Part shown: one piece after another, positions 16,274 to 24,345 of the stretch
Position numbering within the stretch: position 1 is the first letter of the stretch
Layout: the number at the start of each line of letters is the position of its first letter
Assembly (NCBI GenBank): GCA_947492575.1
Contig: CANLNK010000005.1
Span: forward strand, 225,876-289,875
Source of the DNA: an uncultured Thalassotalea sp.
GTDB lineage: Bacteria > Pseudomonadota > Gammaproteobacteria > Enterobacterales > Alteromonadaceae
Direction: 5' to 3'
DNA: 64,000 nucleotides
Notes under the pieces: model-generated
The model's database searches: none
Told to the model about the DNA's origin: nothing
Seen by the model: the letters and a program-made list of their open reading frames with translations, nothing else
Made by a program: the position numbers and the translations under genes

Positions 16274-18823
16274 ATGTATAAATTAACTACTATTGCCTCA
16301 TTAATATCGCTTTCGATTGCTTTGTCAGCATGTACTCAGCAAAAATCAGTGGAGGAAAGCGTTGCTGATGCAAAAGTCTCTATGGCAGAAAGAGATTTTA
16401 ATACTGCAGTAATTGAATTAAAAAATGCAGTCTCTCTAGAGCCAAATAACCCAGAATACAGGCTATTACTTGCAACGAGTTATATTGAACAAGGTAATTA
16501 CGAAACAGCGGAAAAAGAGCTTAAACGCGCAATTCGACTAGGTGTCACTAGTAATGTTGTTACCAAGTTAAGTTTAACGAAGCTGAAACTAGGAAAGTAT
16601 GACGAGGTTTTTACGTTATTAGAAAATAACAACAGCGTTGGCGACGGTGAATATATGCTTTTGCTAGTCCATGCGGGGATTGCTTCAATTCAAACGGACA
16701 ACATTGAGCAAGGGCAAGACTTTTTTAGTCAGGCTATTTCACTTAACGAACAAGACATTTATGGCCAAATGGCAAAAGCTTACTTGGCACAAACAAAAAG
16801 TAACTACCAAGAAGCGTTAGAGGTTGTCGAGCTAGTGCTAACAAGCTTTCCTGAAAACGATGAAGCCTTGTTGCTTAAGGGCAACCTACAATATGGCATA
16901 GAAGAATATGTTCAAGCAGCGGAAACATTTTCAAAATATTTAGAGCGAAAGCCTCAAGAATTTTATGTTAAATATTTTCAAGTAAACAGTTTGTTGAAAG
17001 CTGGTTCGTATGATGACGCTGAAAAGCACGTAAACTGGTTGCTTTCTAATCTAAACAACGCGCCCCTGGCAGAGCAATACAAAGCACAAATTGAGTTTAA
17101 AAAAGGAAACTACAGGGAAGCGAAACAGTTTGCTGAAAAAGCAGCCCAGGCGAGTAGTCAACTGTTGGTAGCTAAAATGATCGCAGGTCTTAGTTCTTAT
17201 CAGCTTAAAGATATTGAACAAGCATACGCCCATTTGAGACCATTAGAGCAATATGTCAGCAACAGCCACCCAGTAAAGCGTGTGCTTGCAGTGGTTATGC
17301 TTGAACTAGGTTACACCGACGAAGCAGTTTCGACATTAAATGATTTATCAGAGACAAGCGTTGATTTTTTACAAATCGCGAGTAATGAACTGATGATCCG
17401 AGGCAACGTTCCATCAGCACTTAGCATTTTAGATAAAGCTGAGCAGCTAGCGCCAAACAACGCAAAAATTAAAGCGCAAAGAGGCTTGTTAATGCTTAGA
17501 GAAGGCGATGAAGCAGGTATTCAATCACTAGAGCAAGCTGTTGAATTAGATGCATCGTTAGACGATGTTGAAACAGCATTGGCGTTAGAGTATTTGGCTC
17601 AAGATAAAGATGACAAAGCTAAAGCAATTGCTGAAAAACGCATTGCTTCTGACGACTCAAAAATAGCAGGCTTATTGCTTCAGGGTATTTATTACTCCAA
17701 GCAGAAAATGCATGATCAAGCTAAAGAGATATTTGAACAGATAATTGAATTAGATAGCAACAACTTGGCAGCGTTATACAATCTTGCCGTTTATGCAAAG
17801 AATGATAAGGAAATAACAAAAGCGATTGAATACTCACAGATGCTTATAGAAAAATCGCCTAACCATAAAAATGCATTAGCTCTTTTAATTAGTCTACGTA
17901 AGGAAAATGGAACTATTAAGGCGGCAATTGATAAGTTAGATAAAATCGCAGAGCAAAATGCTTACCCTAGCTTCACAACCTTAGCATTAGCTTCAGCATA
18001 TCGAATAAACAACGAAACTGATAAAGCTATTAAATTATTAGAGTATCAAATTTCTAGTAATAACAATGCTGTAGCAATGTATAGTCTGTTATTAGGAGAT
18101 AGCTACTTAGCTTTATCTAAATTGAAGGAAGCTAAAGCTGCGTATCAGCATGGACTTTCGTTATTCAAAAACGATTATTTATTAATGCTTCGTGAAATAG
18201 CGATATATGAAATAGAAGAAAACTATCAAGTTGCTGCAGAGAAAATTTATCAAGCGTTACAAGTATTCCCTAATTCAGAGCGTTTACTTGTTTTGCAGGC
18301 AACGATCGCTTTTTTTGCAAAGAAGTATGATATGGCACAAATATACTTGGAATCTATCAATGAAAATAAGGTTCAACATCACTATATTAGTACCTTAAAT
18401 GGTCACTTTGCTTATCAAGAAAAAGATTTTGATTCTGCAGTCGAGTACTACAGCTCTGCATATGAAAGTTTTCCTAGCAGAGTTAATACGTTAGCCTTAG
18501 CAAGGTCATTAAATGGTCAAGGTAAACTATCTGAAGCGGCAAATCTTCTCGAAATATATCTTGAAAAAAATTTGGACCTGAATTTAAAGGTTTTACTCGC
18601 AGAGCTTTACAGTAAGTTTGATAGTGCTAAAGCAATTCTAACTTATAAAGATGTTTTGCTGGAAAAACCAGATAATGTTATTATTTTAAATAACTTAGCT
18701 TGGCAGTTATATCTTCAAGAGCAATATAATGAAGCATTAACTTATGCTGAAATGGCAATAGCATTGCAAGGAAATAGCGAAGCAATTCAGGATACGTACT
18801 TGAAGATAAAAGCCAAGTTATAG
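16274..18823 (+). CDS. Second PrsT-family TPR-repeat lipoprotein
   Basis: 849-residue TPR lipoprotein directly downstream (12 bp) of prsT and clearly its paralogue. It begins MYKLTTIASLISLSIALSAC (lipobox LSAC) and continues VEESVADAKVSMAERDFNTA, matching the prsT pattern of short helix pairs (for example VIELKNAVSLEPNNPEYRLL here against IALKNAIQVEPSNGEARYLL in prsT). TPR units cover most of the chain. The two probably form one transcript. Tandem duplication followed by divergence is inferred from order and similarity. It may have a partner or specialised scaffold role alongside PrsT. Confidence 0.88.
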   Translation: MYKLTTIASLISLSIALSACTQQKSVEESVADAKVSMAERDFNTAVIELKNAVSLEPNNPEYRLLLATSYIEQGNYETAEKELKRAIRLGVTSNVVTKLSLTKLKLGKYDEVFTLLENNNSVGDGEYMLLLVHAGIASIQTDNIEQGQDFFSQAISLNEQDIYGQMAKAYLAQTKSNYQEALEVVELVLTSFPENDEALLLKGNLQYGIEEYVQAAETFSKYLERKPQEFYVKYFQVNSLLKAGSYDDAEKHVNWLLSNLNNAPLAEQYKAQIEFKKGNYREAKQFAEKAAQASSQLLVAKMIAGLSSYQLKDIEQAYAHLRPLEQYVSNSHPVKRVLAVVMLELGYTDEAVSTLNDLSETSVDFLQIASNELMIRGNVPSALSILDKAEQLAPNNAKIKAQRGLLMLREGDEAGIQSLEQAVELDASLDDVETALALEYLAQDKDDKAKAIAEKRIASDDSKIAGLLLQGIYYSKQKMHDQAKEIFEQIIELDSNNLAALYNLAVYAKNDKEITKAIEYSQMLIEKSPNHKNALALLISLRKENGTIKAAIDKLDKIAEQNAYPSFTTLALASAYRINNETDKAIKLLEYQISSNNNAVAMYSLLLGDSYLALSKLKEAKAAYQHGLSLFKNDYLLMLREIAIYEIEENYQVAAEKIYQALQVFPNSERLLVLQATIAFFAKKYDMAQIYLESINENKVQHHYISTLNGHFAYQEKDFDSAVEYYSSAYESFPSRVNTLALARSLNGQGKLSEAANLLEIYLEKNLDLNLKVLLAELYSKFDSAKAILTYKDVLLEKPDNVIILNNLAWQLYLQEQYNEALTYAEMAIALQGNSEAIQDTYLKIKAKL

Positions 18824-19384
18824 CCGTTTTCAGTTTCCCATTTGTCCTTCTTTTGGGAGCCAACTCAAATCTTATTGAGAGTTCTTTTTTACCAAGTACC
18901 TAAAGGCTTAAAAAAGGCTCTCAATTATCTTCCATTACCAGTTGAATACTGCGTCATAGCTTTGCTATTTTATCTACTAATAATGTGCATGCCAGCACTC
19001 ATTTGGGAACATATTCTGTTGGTTAATTGGAGCCCTGCTGTTTGATATGCTAATTCATATAGTAAGTTTTAATACCTAATTGTTAATAAGGCATTAAAGT
19101 CGGCAGATTTAAAAGAACCATCGACCAAAACATATGTGTGTAGTGGTTCTGTATTTCCTTAGGTGTTTATTTAAGTTTGGAGGTATTACTTTCGGTATAT
19201 TCAACATGTAGGGTGGATTAGCATGGTACTAATTAAGAGAAAACAGTTGATTATGGAGAAGAGCCGTATAGCTAAAACGCTTATGGGTTTCAATTTATAA
19301 GGGTAATTTGCCTAAATCGGTATTCATATTATGTATGAATAGTAGCGTCTTAATATGTCGGCTTACCTCTTTACCGTATCTATA
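18824..19384. other. Long intergenic stretch without a convincing gene
   Basis: About 560 bp between the second TPR lipoprotein gene and the terminator of the convergent PEP-CTERM gene. A frame of 67 codons (18842-19045, TTG start, hydrophobic C-terminal half) and one of 25 codons (ATG at 19223, preceded by GGTGGA) are present. Neither has a recognisable family. No repeats, tRNA or clear promoter were found. It may hold decayed gene remnants. Confidence 0.5.
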
Positions 19385-19416
19385 AAAAAAAGCCAGTGAA
19401 TAAATTACTGGCTTTA
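19385..19416 (-). terminator. Rho-independent terminator of the PEP-CTERM gene
   Basis: AAAGCCAGT (19389-19397) pairs with ACTGGCTTT (19407-19415) around a 9-base loop. On the minus strand the stem is followed by a run of eight T. It could also act on the plus strand, where TTTATTT follows. Confidence 0.8.
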
Positions 19417-19449
19417 TTTCAATGTAAATAAACTATGCTTATTTAGCCA

Positions 19450-20226
19450 CTATGCTTTTCGGCGAGCAGCAAAACCTAGTAATCCAAGAGCTAATAATGC
19501 AATTGATGCAGGCTCTGGGATAGAATCACCTTTCAATTGAAAACCACCCTCAAGTAAAGGTAGGTTATTAACTGGTAAAAATTGAGAGTTCAACACAAAG
19601 TCCGTGCCGTAATTCTGTGTGTCAGTATCAAAGTTAAAAGCTGCTACACCGCCAACTACTTCTAACAATGCACTACCTTCACCCGTTTCACCACCTGTAC
19701 CGATTTCGTCTGCACTACCATCTAACTCTGCGCCGGTAAGCGGGTTTAAGAAGCCTTCTAACTCAAGCCAAGACAATTGAGTTTCACTCATTGCGATTAA
19801 GTCATCTAACGTATCAAGACCTGCGAAATCGCTCGCTTGACCAACCCAAAATGTAGCCATTAAATTTTCGAATTTAAAGTCAACACCGTCAGCTGTTGTC
19901 GTAGATGACAAAAAGTCCATACTGAAAGTCATAGTTAGCATACAACCTGCACATAGGAAGTCGTCTCTACCATTGATTTCATCAACTGTACCCCAGCCGA
20001 CAACAAATGGCTCGATAACACCATCTCCATCGACGTCTGAACCAAGCTCTACTACACTCTCGAATAGTTCACCGTCCATGCCATAATCATCTTCAGTACC
20101 TAATGCAAAGCTGAATGTTTCATCGGGATCCCAAGTAATACCACCCACTTGTATATCACCCGCATTAGCAGAAATTGAGAAGCCCAATGTAGCTAAGCCA
20201 ATCACTAGTCCTTTCTTAATATTCAT
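19450..20226 (-). CDS. PEP-CTERM sorting domain surface protein
   Basis: 258-residue exported protein with an N-terminal signal peptide (MNIKKGLVIGLATLGFSISANA, cleavage after ANA) and a C-terminal PEP-CTERM tail: IPEP at about 236-239, the hydrophobic segment ASIALLALGLLGFAA and the basic end RRKA. The tail is recognised by exosortase (XrtA/EpsH family), cleaved, and the protein released or anchored in the polysaccharide layer. The mature part is acidic and rich in Gly, Asp and Glu, without a known domain. ATG at 20226 is preferred because GGAGAG sits just before it; a longer frame from 20244 would place that site inside the gene. It has its own sigma-54-type promoter and PrsR box, so it is probably a PrsK/PrsR target. 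Confidence 0.9.
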   Translation of the reverse strand: MNIKKGLVIGLATLGFSISANAGDIQVGGITWDPDETFSFALGTEDDYGMDGELFESVVELGSDVDGDGVIEPFVVGWGTVDEINGRDDFLCAGCMLTMTFSMDFLSSTTTADGVDFKFENLMATFWVGQASDFAGLDTLDDLIAMSETQLSWLELEGFLNPLTGAELDGSADEIGTGGETGEGSALLEVVGGVAAFNFDTDTQNYGTDFVLNSQFLPVNNLPLLEGGFQLKGDSIPEPASIALLALGLLGFAARRKA

Positions 20227-20286
20227 TTTAACTCTCCAAAGCAAAAATAATAATTTTTTACGCCAATTGTTTGTGAGATCTATTTA

Positions 20287-20303
20287 TGCAGAGGATGTGC
20301 CAA
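20287..20303 (-). promoter_or_regulatory. Sigma-54 (-24/-12) promoter of the PEP-CTERM gene
   Basis: On the minus strand TTGGCACATCCTCTGCA: TGGCAC at -24 is perfect and CTGCA at -12 differs from TTGCA at one base. GG and GC are separated by exactly ten bases. Transcription would start near 20276, about 50 bases before the ATG. PrsR carries the GAFTGA loop needed to activate such a promoter. Confidence 0.75.
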
Positions 20304-20386
20304 TGTTTTTATGAAGTCGTTACATGTTGAATTTATTGGATAAATTGATGGGTGTTATAAATTTCAGCATAGTTTTTTTGGGGCGT

Positions 20387-20403
20387 TGTAAACTTTTCTG
20401 ACA
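20387..20403 (-). promoter_or_regulatory. Candidate PEP-CTERM box (PrsR enhancer site)
   Basis: On the minus strand TGTCAGAAAAGTTTACA, an imperfect dyad (TGT...ACA) located 85-100 bp upstream of the -24 element, a normal distance for an NtrC-type enhancer. It resembles the copy at 6972-6988 (13 of 17 identical). Confidence 0.55.
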
Positions 20404-20420
20404 CTAAATGTAGCAACGGC

Positions 20421-21476
20421 TTAGTAAGCCTTATTAAAACTTTCTGCTTGCCTTCTATGAGTTCTCGCTGTTACTGGCTTGTTATACCCCAGTCGCAAAA
20501 ACATCAAACCATATTTGTTATTGTTTACCAACCCCCTCATTTCGTCAGCAATAGTCTTGAGTGTGGGTTTAAATTCTGGTTCGTTATCGATATAGCCGAG
20601 AGAAAAAATTCCTGGGGCAGCATATGGTTGCACCGCTATGCCTAGTTCTGAGCATTTAAGCCAAAAACGCTGTAAGGCTCTACCACCATTTATGACACTC
20701 TCTCTAGAATTGTCTTCTATCGTTATAAGTGCTAGTGAAGGCGAAAACATGATGGGTAATTTAACAGATCTAATCCCCAGCATTTTGTATGCACCTAATT
20801 TGTTGAAAAAGCTCATAACTGACCACTTTTTCATTTGCTTAAAAATAGGTTGCGCCGGTTTTTCTATTGCTAACACTTCGATAGGCATACCCTCTTTACT
20901 CTCAGGGTTACCGAAGTGGACAGTAGAAAACAACTCTTCATGAAGGATTTTGCTTTTAAAGCGAATACTTTCTGCTCTTTGTATTAAGGGAAGTGCAGAT
21001 TTCTTTTCTGTTTTTGAACAAAACCATTGAACACCAGCATTATGGCAAGAAGCTGAAACCGTTAATAAAGATCTTGTATCTTCCGACAACTCTCCTTTGA
21101 AAGGAAAGCGCCTGTCAGTCGTTCTTTTGTGTACCTCACCAGCTAATGAGATGTCCTCTTCATTTGGTTCCTCGTTCTCACTTTGCATAAATGCAATATC
21201 GCAAACATGGTAATCATCATTTGATGGGAGTAATAGCTCTTGCGTCTCTAAGCCGTTTGATTTCGCTGTTATCACCACATTTTCGATTACTGCACCCAGT
21301 GCAATATCTGAAAGAACAAAGCGATTATCTGACGCTTTCCCAGAGCGAGATTTATCTATATAAAGTGAAAGCGTCGTCTCATCGAACCATTCATACAGAA
21401 ACGGTTGGCTGTTATCTGCCGAGGGAGCCTGAATTGCCGCCTCGATCATTTTCTTTTTCAGTTGCTCTTCAATCAC
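20421..21476 (-). CDS. Acg-like nitroreductase-family protein
   Basis: 351-residue member of the nitroreductase-fold (FMN) group related to Acg/Rv3131-type proteins. It opens with EAAIQAPSADNSQPFLYEW (about residues 12-30), the FMN-phosphate-binding arginine/serine region of nitroreductases in modified form, then HKRTTDRRFPF (about 112-122) and a C-terminal segment with GRALQRFWLKCSELGIAVQPY, typical of the fold. The start is GTG at 21476, two bases after the ThiF gene stop; an ATG nine codons later is an alternative. It is the last gene of the acyltransferase-ThiF-nitroreductase operon. I recall the same ThiF plus nitroreductase pair fused in mycobacterial Rv1355c. It may act as a flavin oxidoreductase or as a flavin-storage protein; the substrate is unknown. 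Confidence 0.75.
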   Translation of the reverse strand: MIEEQLKKKMIEAAIQAPSADNSQPFLYEWFDETTLSLYIDKSRSGKASDNRFVLSDIALGAVIENVVITAKSNGLETQELLLPSNDDYHVCDIAFMQSENEEPNEEDISLAGEVHKRTTDRRFPFKGELSEDTRSLLTVSASCHNAGVQWFCSKTEKKSALPLIQRAESIRFKSKILHEELFSTVHFGNPESKEGMPIEVLAIEKPAQPIFKQMKKWSVMSFFNKLGAYKMLGIRSVKLPIMFSPSLALITIEDNSRESVINGGRALQRFWLKCSELGIAVQPYAAPGIFSLGYIDNEPEFKPTLKTIADEMRGLVNNNKYGLMFLRLGYNKPVTARTHRRQAESFNKAY

Positions 21477-21478
21477 CT

Positions 21479-22339
21479 TTATATACCCATTTTACTTTTC
21501 GCTATTTTGAAGGCTACCTTCTGTAAAAGGTTACCATTACCTCCGGGTCGCCAAGTTTTCTTAAACTTGTTCTGAAAAGCATCGAAATGCAATCCCCAAG
21601 GTACATTAAGCACATCGCCGCGGTTCAATAAAATCTTTAATACTTGTGCGCCAGCGACACCTGCAGCTAACTTACACCCCATTGGCATAGATGGGCCTTT
21701 TTTGTTTGCAAGGTCGAGCTTCGTCGGATCAACTAAATATGCAGATTGCAGTGCCGCAGGGGTAAGACCGAGGAAGAATTTTAAATATTGTTCATTTTCA
21801 GTATGCCCTTCAAACTGAAAGTACTCTTCAAAGGTCATCTTTCCAGGCAGGAAATTTAAATAAGCCGTCCCCATGCCTATCGGCGCAGCCGTAGTCGCGG
21901 GAATTCCTTTTTCGCTACAAAGCCTAAATACACGTCTACGAGCTTCCAGCGCAAAAAAATCTAGAGAATCGACGTAACAGTCAACGTCTTTTAGAAAGTC
22001 ATCTGTGTTGTCGGCATTTATACCGTCAGGGAATGTTGTAATTTCTAATTCTGGATTAATGGCTAATGCCATATCAACCATAGTGTCGAGCTTTTTATGA
22101 TTGTAGGTGTTTACGTTTGCACCAGCCTGACGATTGGTGTTCTCACAGCCAAATTCATCGAAATCAGATAAATTAAATTTGGTAATGCCGAGTCGAACTA
22201 AGGTAATTAAGTGCTCTCCGCCCACACCGCCTAAACCTGCAATTGCGATACGCTTGCGCTTTAATACTTGCTGTTCAGCGTCTGTTACCCAGCCAATATT
22301 GCGAGAAAAGGCTAAATCGTAATTAAACAATTCACTCAT
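21479..22339 (-). CDS. ThiF/MoeB-type E1-like adenylyltransferase
   Basis: 286-residue adenylating enzyme of the ThiF/MoeB/E1 fold. The nucleotide-binding loop is IAGLGGVGGEHL (about residues 33-44), followed by LSDFDEFGCENTNRQ (about 57-71), which holds the ATP/metal aspartate and the N-x-N-R-Q arginine motif. The DSLDFFALEARR segment (about 127) matches the strand before the crossover loop. The four-cysteine zinc site of classical MoeB is not visible. It lies 15 bp after the acyltransferase gene and 2 bp before the nitroreductase gene. It probably activates a carboxylate (of a small molecule or peptide C terminus) as an acyl-adenylate. No ubiquitin-like or ThiS-like protein gene is adjacent, so the acceptor is open. 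Confidence 0.85.
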   Translation of the reverse strand: MSELFNYDLAFSRNIGWVTDAEQQVLKRKRIAIAGLGGVGGEHLITLVRLGITKFNLSDFDEFGCENTNRQAGANVNTYNHKKLDTMVDMALAINPELEITTFPDGINADNTDDFLKDVDCYVDSLDFFALEARRRVFRLCSEKGIPATTAAPIGMGTAYLNFLPGKMTFEEYFQFEGHTENEQYLKFFLGLTPAALQSAYLVDPTKLDLANKKGPSMPMGCKLAAGVAGAQVLKILLNRGDVLNVPWGLHFDAFQNKFKKTWRPGGNGNLLQKVAFKIAKSKMGI

Positions 22340-22354
22340 AATGTGTTAGTCCGA

Positions 22355-23125
22355 CTATTTATCTTTTGGGTTAGTAAATGGCACGAGGCTTAATTGATCC
22401 ATTAAGTCGTTATAAATTATTTTATAAAGCTCAAGTATCTCGGGTGTTAAATCTGAGTTGAAACCGGCGCGCCTTAGATAAAACATCGCTCGAATACCGT
22501 GGTAATCCATTTCGTCACCACATTGTTCAAATGGTAAGCCAAAGCGCGTTAGCCTTCTATTTAAACGCGGCTCCATCATAACGAACATCCCAGTATGATT
22601 ACATATATCGGCTAACGCTACAGCCGCAAGGTAGAGGCCCATAGCGATATTGGGGAAATTTCTTCGCTCGTCTTCTGAATAGATAGTTTCTGGATTAACG
22701 CTATTTAACACGAAAGGTCTGTTCTTCTCTTTCTCACGACGTCTAAACGTTGATAACACCGCAAGACGGGAAATTTCACCAAAGCTACCGCGAGCAAGTT
22801 CTGTTGAGTCGATAACATCCTTTCTCGCACTTTCTAGACAGTGAGCCTCAAAAGGGAGGGGTAAGTGCTGATTGTCTGCGGGAGGGATAACTAGCCTCAC
22901 ACAGCCGGCAAAAACGCCAGTGCGCTTATGCTCCAATAAACAGTGAAAGGCGTAATCGTCGCACTCATCTGTTTCCATCTCGGTTTCATTTAGCGGTTCC
23001 CAGCCAAGTTCAGCAGCATAAACGCCATATCGAATTCGAAACGCTTCTTGTCGAAGCGTTTTAGTATCGGCGAATCTTATTTGAAAGTACTGGGCAAAAT
23101 TACTTGCGATAGAATAGGCAGTCAT
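22355..23125 (-). CDS. PEP-CTERM/exosortase system-associated acyltransferase
   Basis: 256-residue GNAT-fold protein of the exosortase-associated acyltransferase family, related to N-acyl amino acid synthases such as FeeM. The hallmark is EAFRIRYGVYAAELGWEP (about residues 27-44) followed by the acidic ETDECDDYAFHCLLEH, then AGCVRLVIP (about 74) and the GEISRLAV strand (about 115). These enzymes join an acyl group from acyl-ACP or acyl-homoserine-lactone-type donors to an amine or amino acid; which one is used here is unknown. It is first in a three-gene minus-strand operon with ThiF and nitroreductase genes. Its presence near prsK/R/T fits the known co-occurrence with exosortase systems. Confidence 0.88.
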   Translation of the reverse strand: MTAYSIASNFAQYFQIRFADTKTLRQEAFRIRYGVYAAELGWEPLNETEMETDECDDYAFHCLLEHKRTGVFAGCVRLVIPPADNQHLPLPFEAHCLESARKDVIDSTELARGSFGEISRLAVLSTFRRREKEKNRPFVLNSVNPETIYSEDERRNFPNIAMGLYLAAVALADICNHTGMFVMMEPRLNRRLTRFGLPFEQCGDEMDYHGIRAMFYLRRAGFNSDLTPEILELYKIIYNDLMDQLSLVPFTNPKDK

Positions 23126-23357
23126 GCGTTATCCATTATTTGCATAAGTTCAGGGACATCAATTTTGAACATAATCATATTTTAACTATAACAACTTATT
23201 ACGATTTTTCATCAAAATAAGTTCATCTGTATTAAAAAATTGCTCGGCCTTAACTTTTTGAATTTATGAACAATAATTTTTCTTTTTAAATTTTTAGTTA
23301 CCGTTGTTTATTGAGTGAATATTCGACTGTCAATTCAACACTCGTTAGCACAATTAT
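23126..23357. other. Intergenic region before the acyltransferase operon
   Basis: This 232-bp AT-rich stretch separates the patatin gene from the acyltransferase operon, both on the minus strand. It must hold the operon promoter, but I found no -24/-12 element, no PEP-CTERM box and no strong sigma-70 match. Confidence 0.4.
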
Positions 23358-24254
23358 CTAGGTGTTTACTGTTTGTTTACCGATATTTTCTGAGGGATTT
23401 GAAGTCGCTGCCATTGATTCTGTCTCTTGTTTTATATTGACGCCAGTTTTTATAGGGATTACTTCTAAGGCCGTGTTATAGCCTACATCGAAGAGCCGTT
23501 GTTTCTGTTCATTCGTCATGTTGAAATCTACTGCTGATGTATCGCCGGTATTGATAATTATTGTGTTGTGCCAGAAAGCCTCGTTGATATATTCGCGAGA
23601 TATCGTGGTCATAAATGTGCGAATAAGCAGCGTAACGTAGTTAAATATGGGGAACATGCCGCTTACATTGAGGTCGTCGTATTCTTGCTCACCTCGTAAA
23701 CGAAAGCATAGGACAGGTGTGCCTTGCAGATCCCAGTCTCGATGCAACGCATCTTCAGACAATATACTCCCATCTACCATGATACGCTTGCCAAAAGGCT
23801 TAAAACTAAAGACCAATGGGATCGACATGGAGAACCGAACTGCCATGGAAACTTTCATGTCGGGTGTTCTTTGGGCATCGAAAATAACTGGCTTACCGCT
23901 CTTCACATCTGTTGCAACAACGTGGAGGTCTAGTGACATTTGTTCAAATGTTTTCCCTTCTAGCAGTTCGTCCACCCACTGTTCGAAAAGATCGCCAGAG
24001 CTTAGCCCCCCGTTGCGAACTAGCTTAAACAAAGAAAACTCTCTAAATCGACTAAACTCTGTCGATAATGCGATCTCCTTAATTTGGCCAAGCGACATTC
24101 CTGAGGCGTATAAGCTTGCCACAATACTGCCACCTGATACGCCAACGATATGATCAAACTCTATATTCAGCGTTTCTAGAGCAGTTAAAATTCCGATGTG
24201 TGCAGGAAGTCTTGTGCCGCCGCCAGCCATAATAGGAACAATTCGAGCTGTCAT
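23358..24254 (-). CDS. Patatin-like phospholipase
   Basis: 298-residue patatin-family lipid acyl hydrolase. Visible motifs are the oxyanion-hole loop GGGTRLPAHIG (about residues 11-21), the nucleophile elbow GVSGGS with catalytic Ser about 40, and the dyad aspartate in MVDGS (about 160), DGS replacing the more usual DGG/DGA. No signal peptide is seen, so it is probably cytoplasmic or peripheral. ATG at 24254 is preceded by GAGGGTG. It is upstream of the acyltransferase operon on the same strand (232 bp apart) and divergent from a secreted protease gene. It could release fatty acids for the acyltransferase system, but this is only suggested by proximity. Confidence 0.88.
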   Translation of the reverse strand: MTARIVPIMAGGGTRLPAHIGILTALETLNIEFDHIVGVSGGSIVASLYASGMSLGQIKEIALSTEFSRFREFSLFKLVRNGGLSSGDLFEQWVDELLEGKTFEQMSLDLHVVATDVKSGKPVIFDAQRTPDMKVSMAVRFSMSIPLVFSFKPFGKRIMVDGSILSEDALHRDWDLQGTPVLCFRLRGEQEYDDLNVSGMFPIFNYVTLLIRTFMTTISREYINEAFWHNTIIINTGDTSAVDFNMTNEQKQRLFDVGYNTALEVIPIKTGVNIKQETESMAATSNPSENIGKQTVNT

Positions 24255-24345
24255 GTATCACCCTCAGAAAAAACTTTATTAAGTATGGCGTATAACTGAA
24301 AATTTTGCGTAGAATTGAACTAGTTGAAAATAACACCTAACTAAT

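Noticed and set aside
18842..19045. 67-codon frame after the second TPR lipoprotein gene
   Set aside because: TTG start with no ribosome-binding site, in frame with the preceding stop, and no recognisable family; too weak to call a gene.
19223..19300. 25-codon frame starting MVLIKRKQ with GGTGGA upstream
   Set aside because: Very short, no known family and no terminator; could be chance in AT-rich DNA.
23647..24153. 168-codon plus-strand frame opposite the patatin gene
   Set aside because: It lies wholly antisense to a well-supported patatin-like gene and has a serine/arginine/proline-rich shadow composition with no family resemblance.
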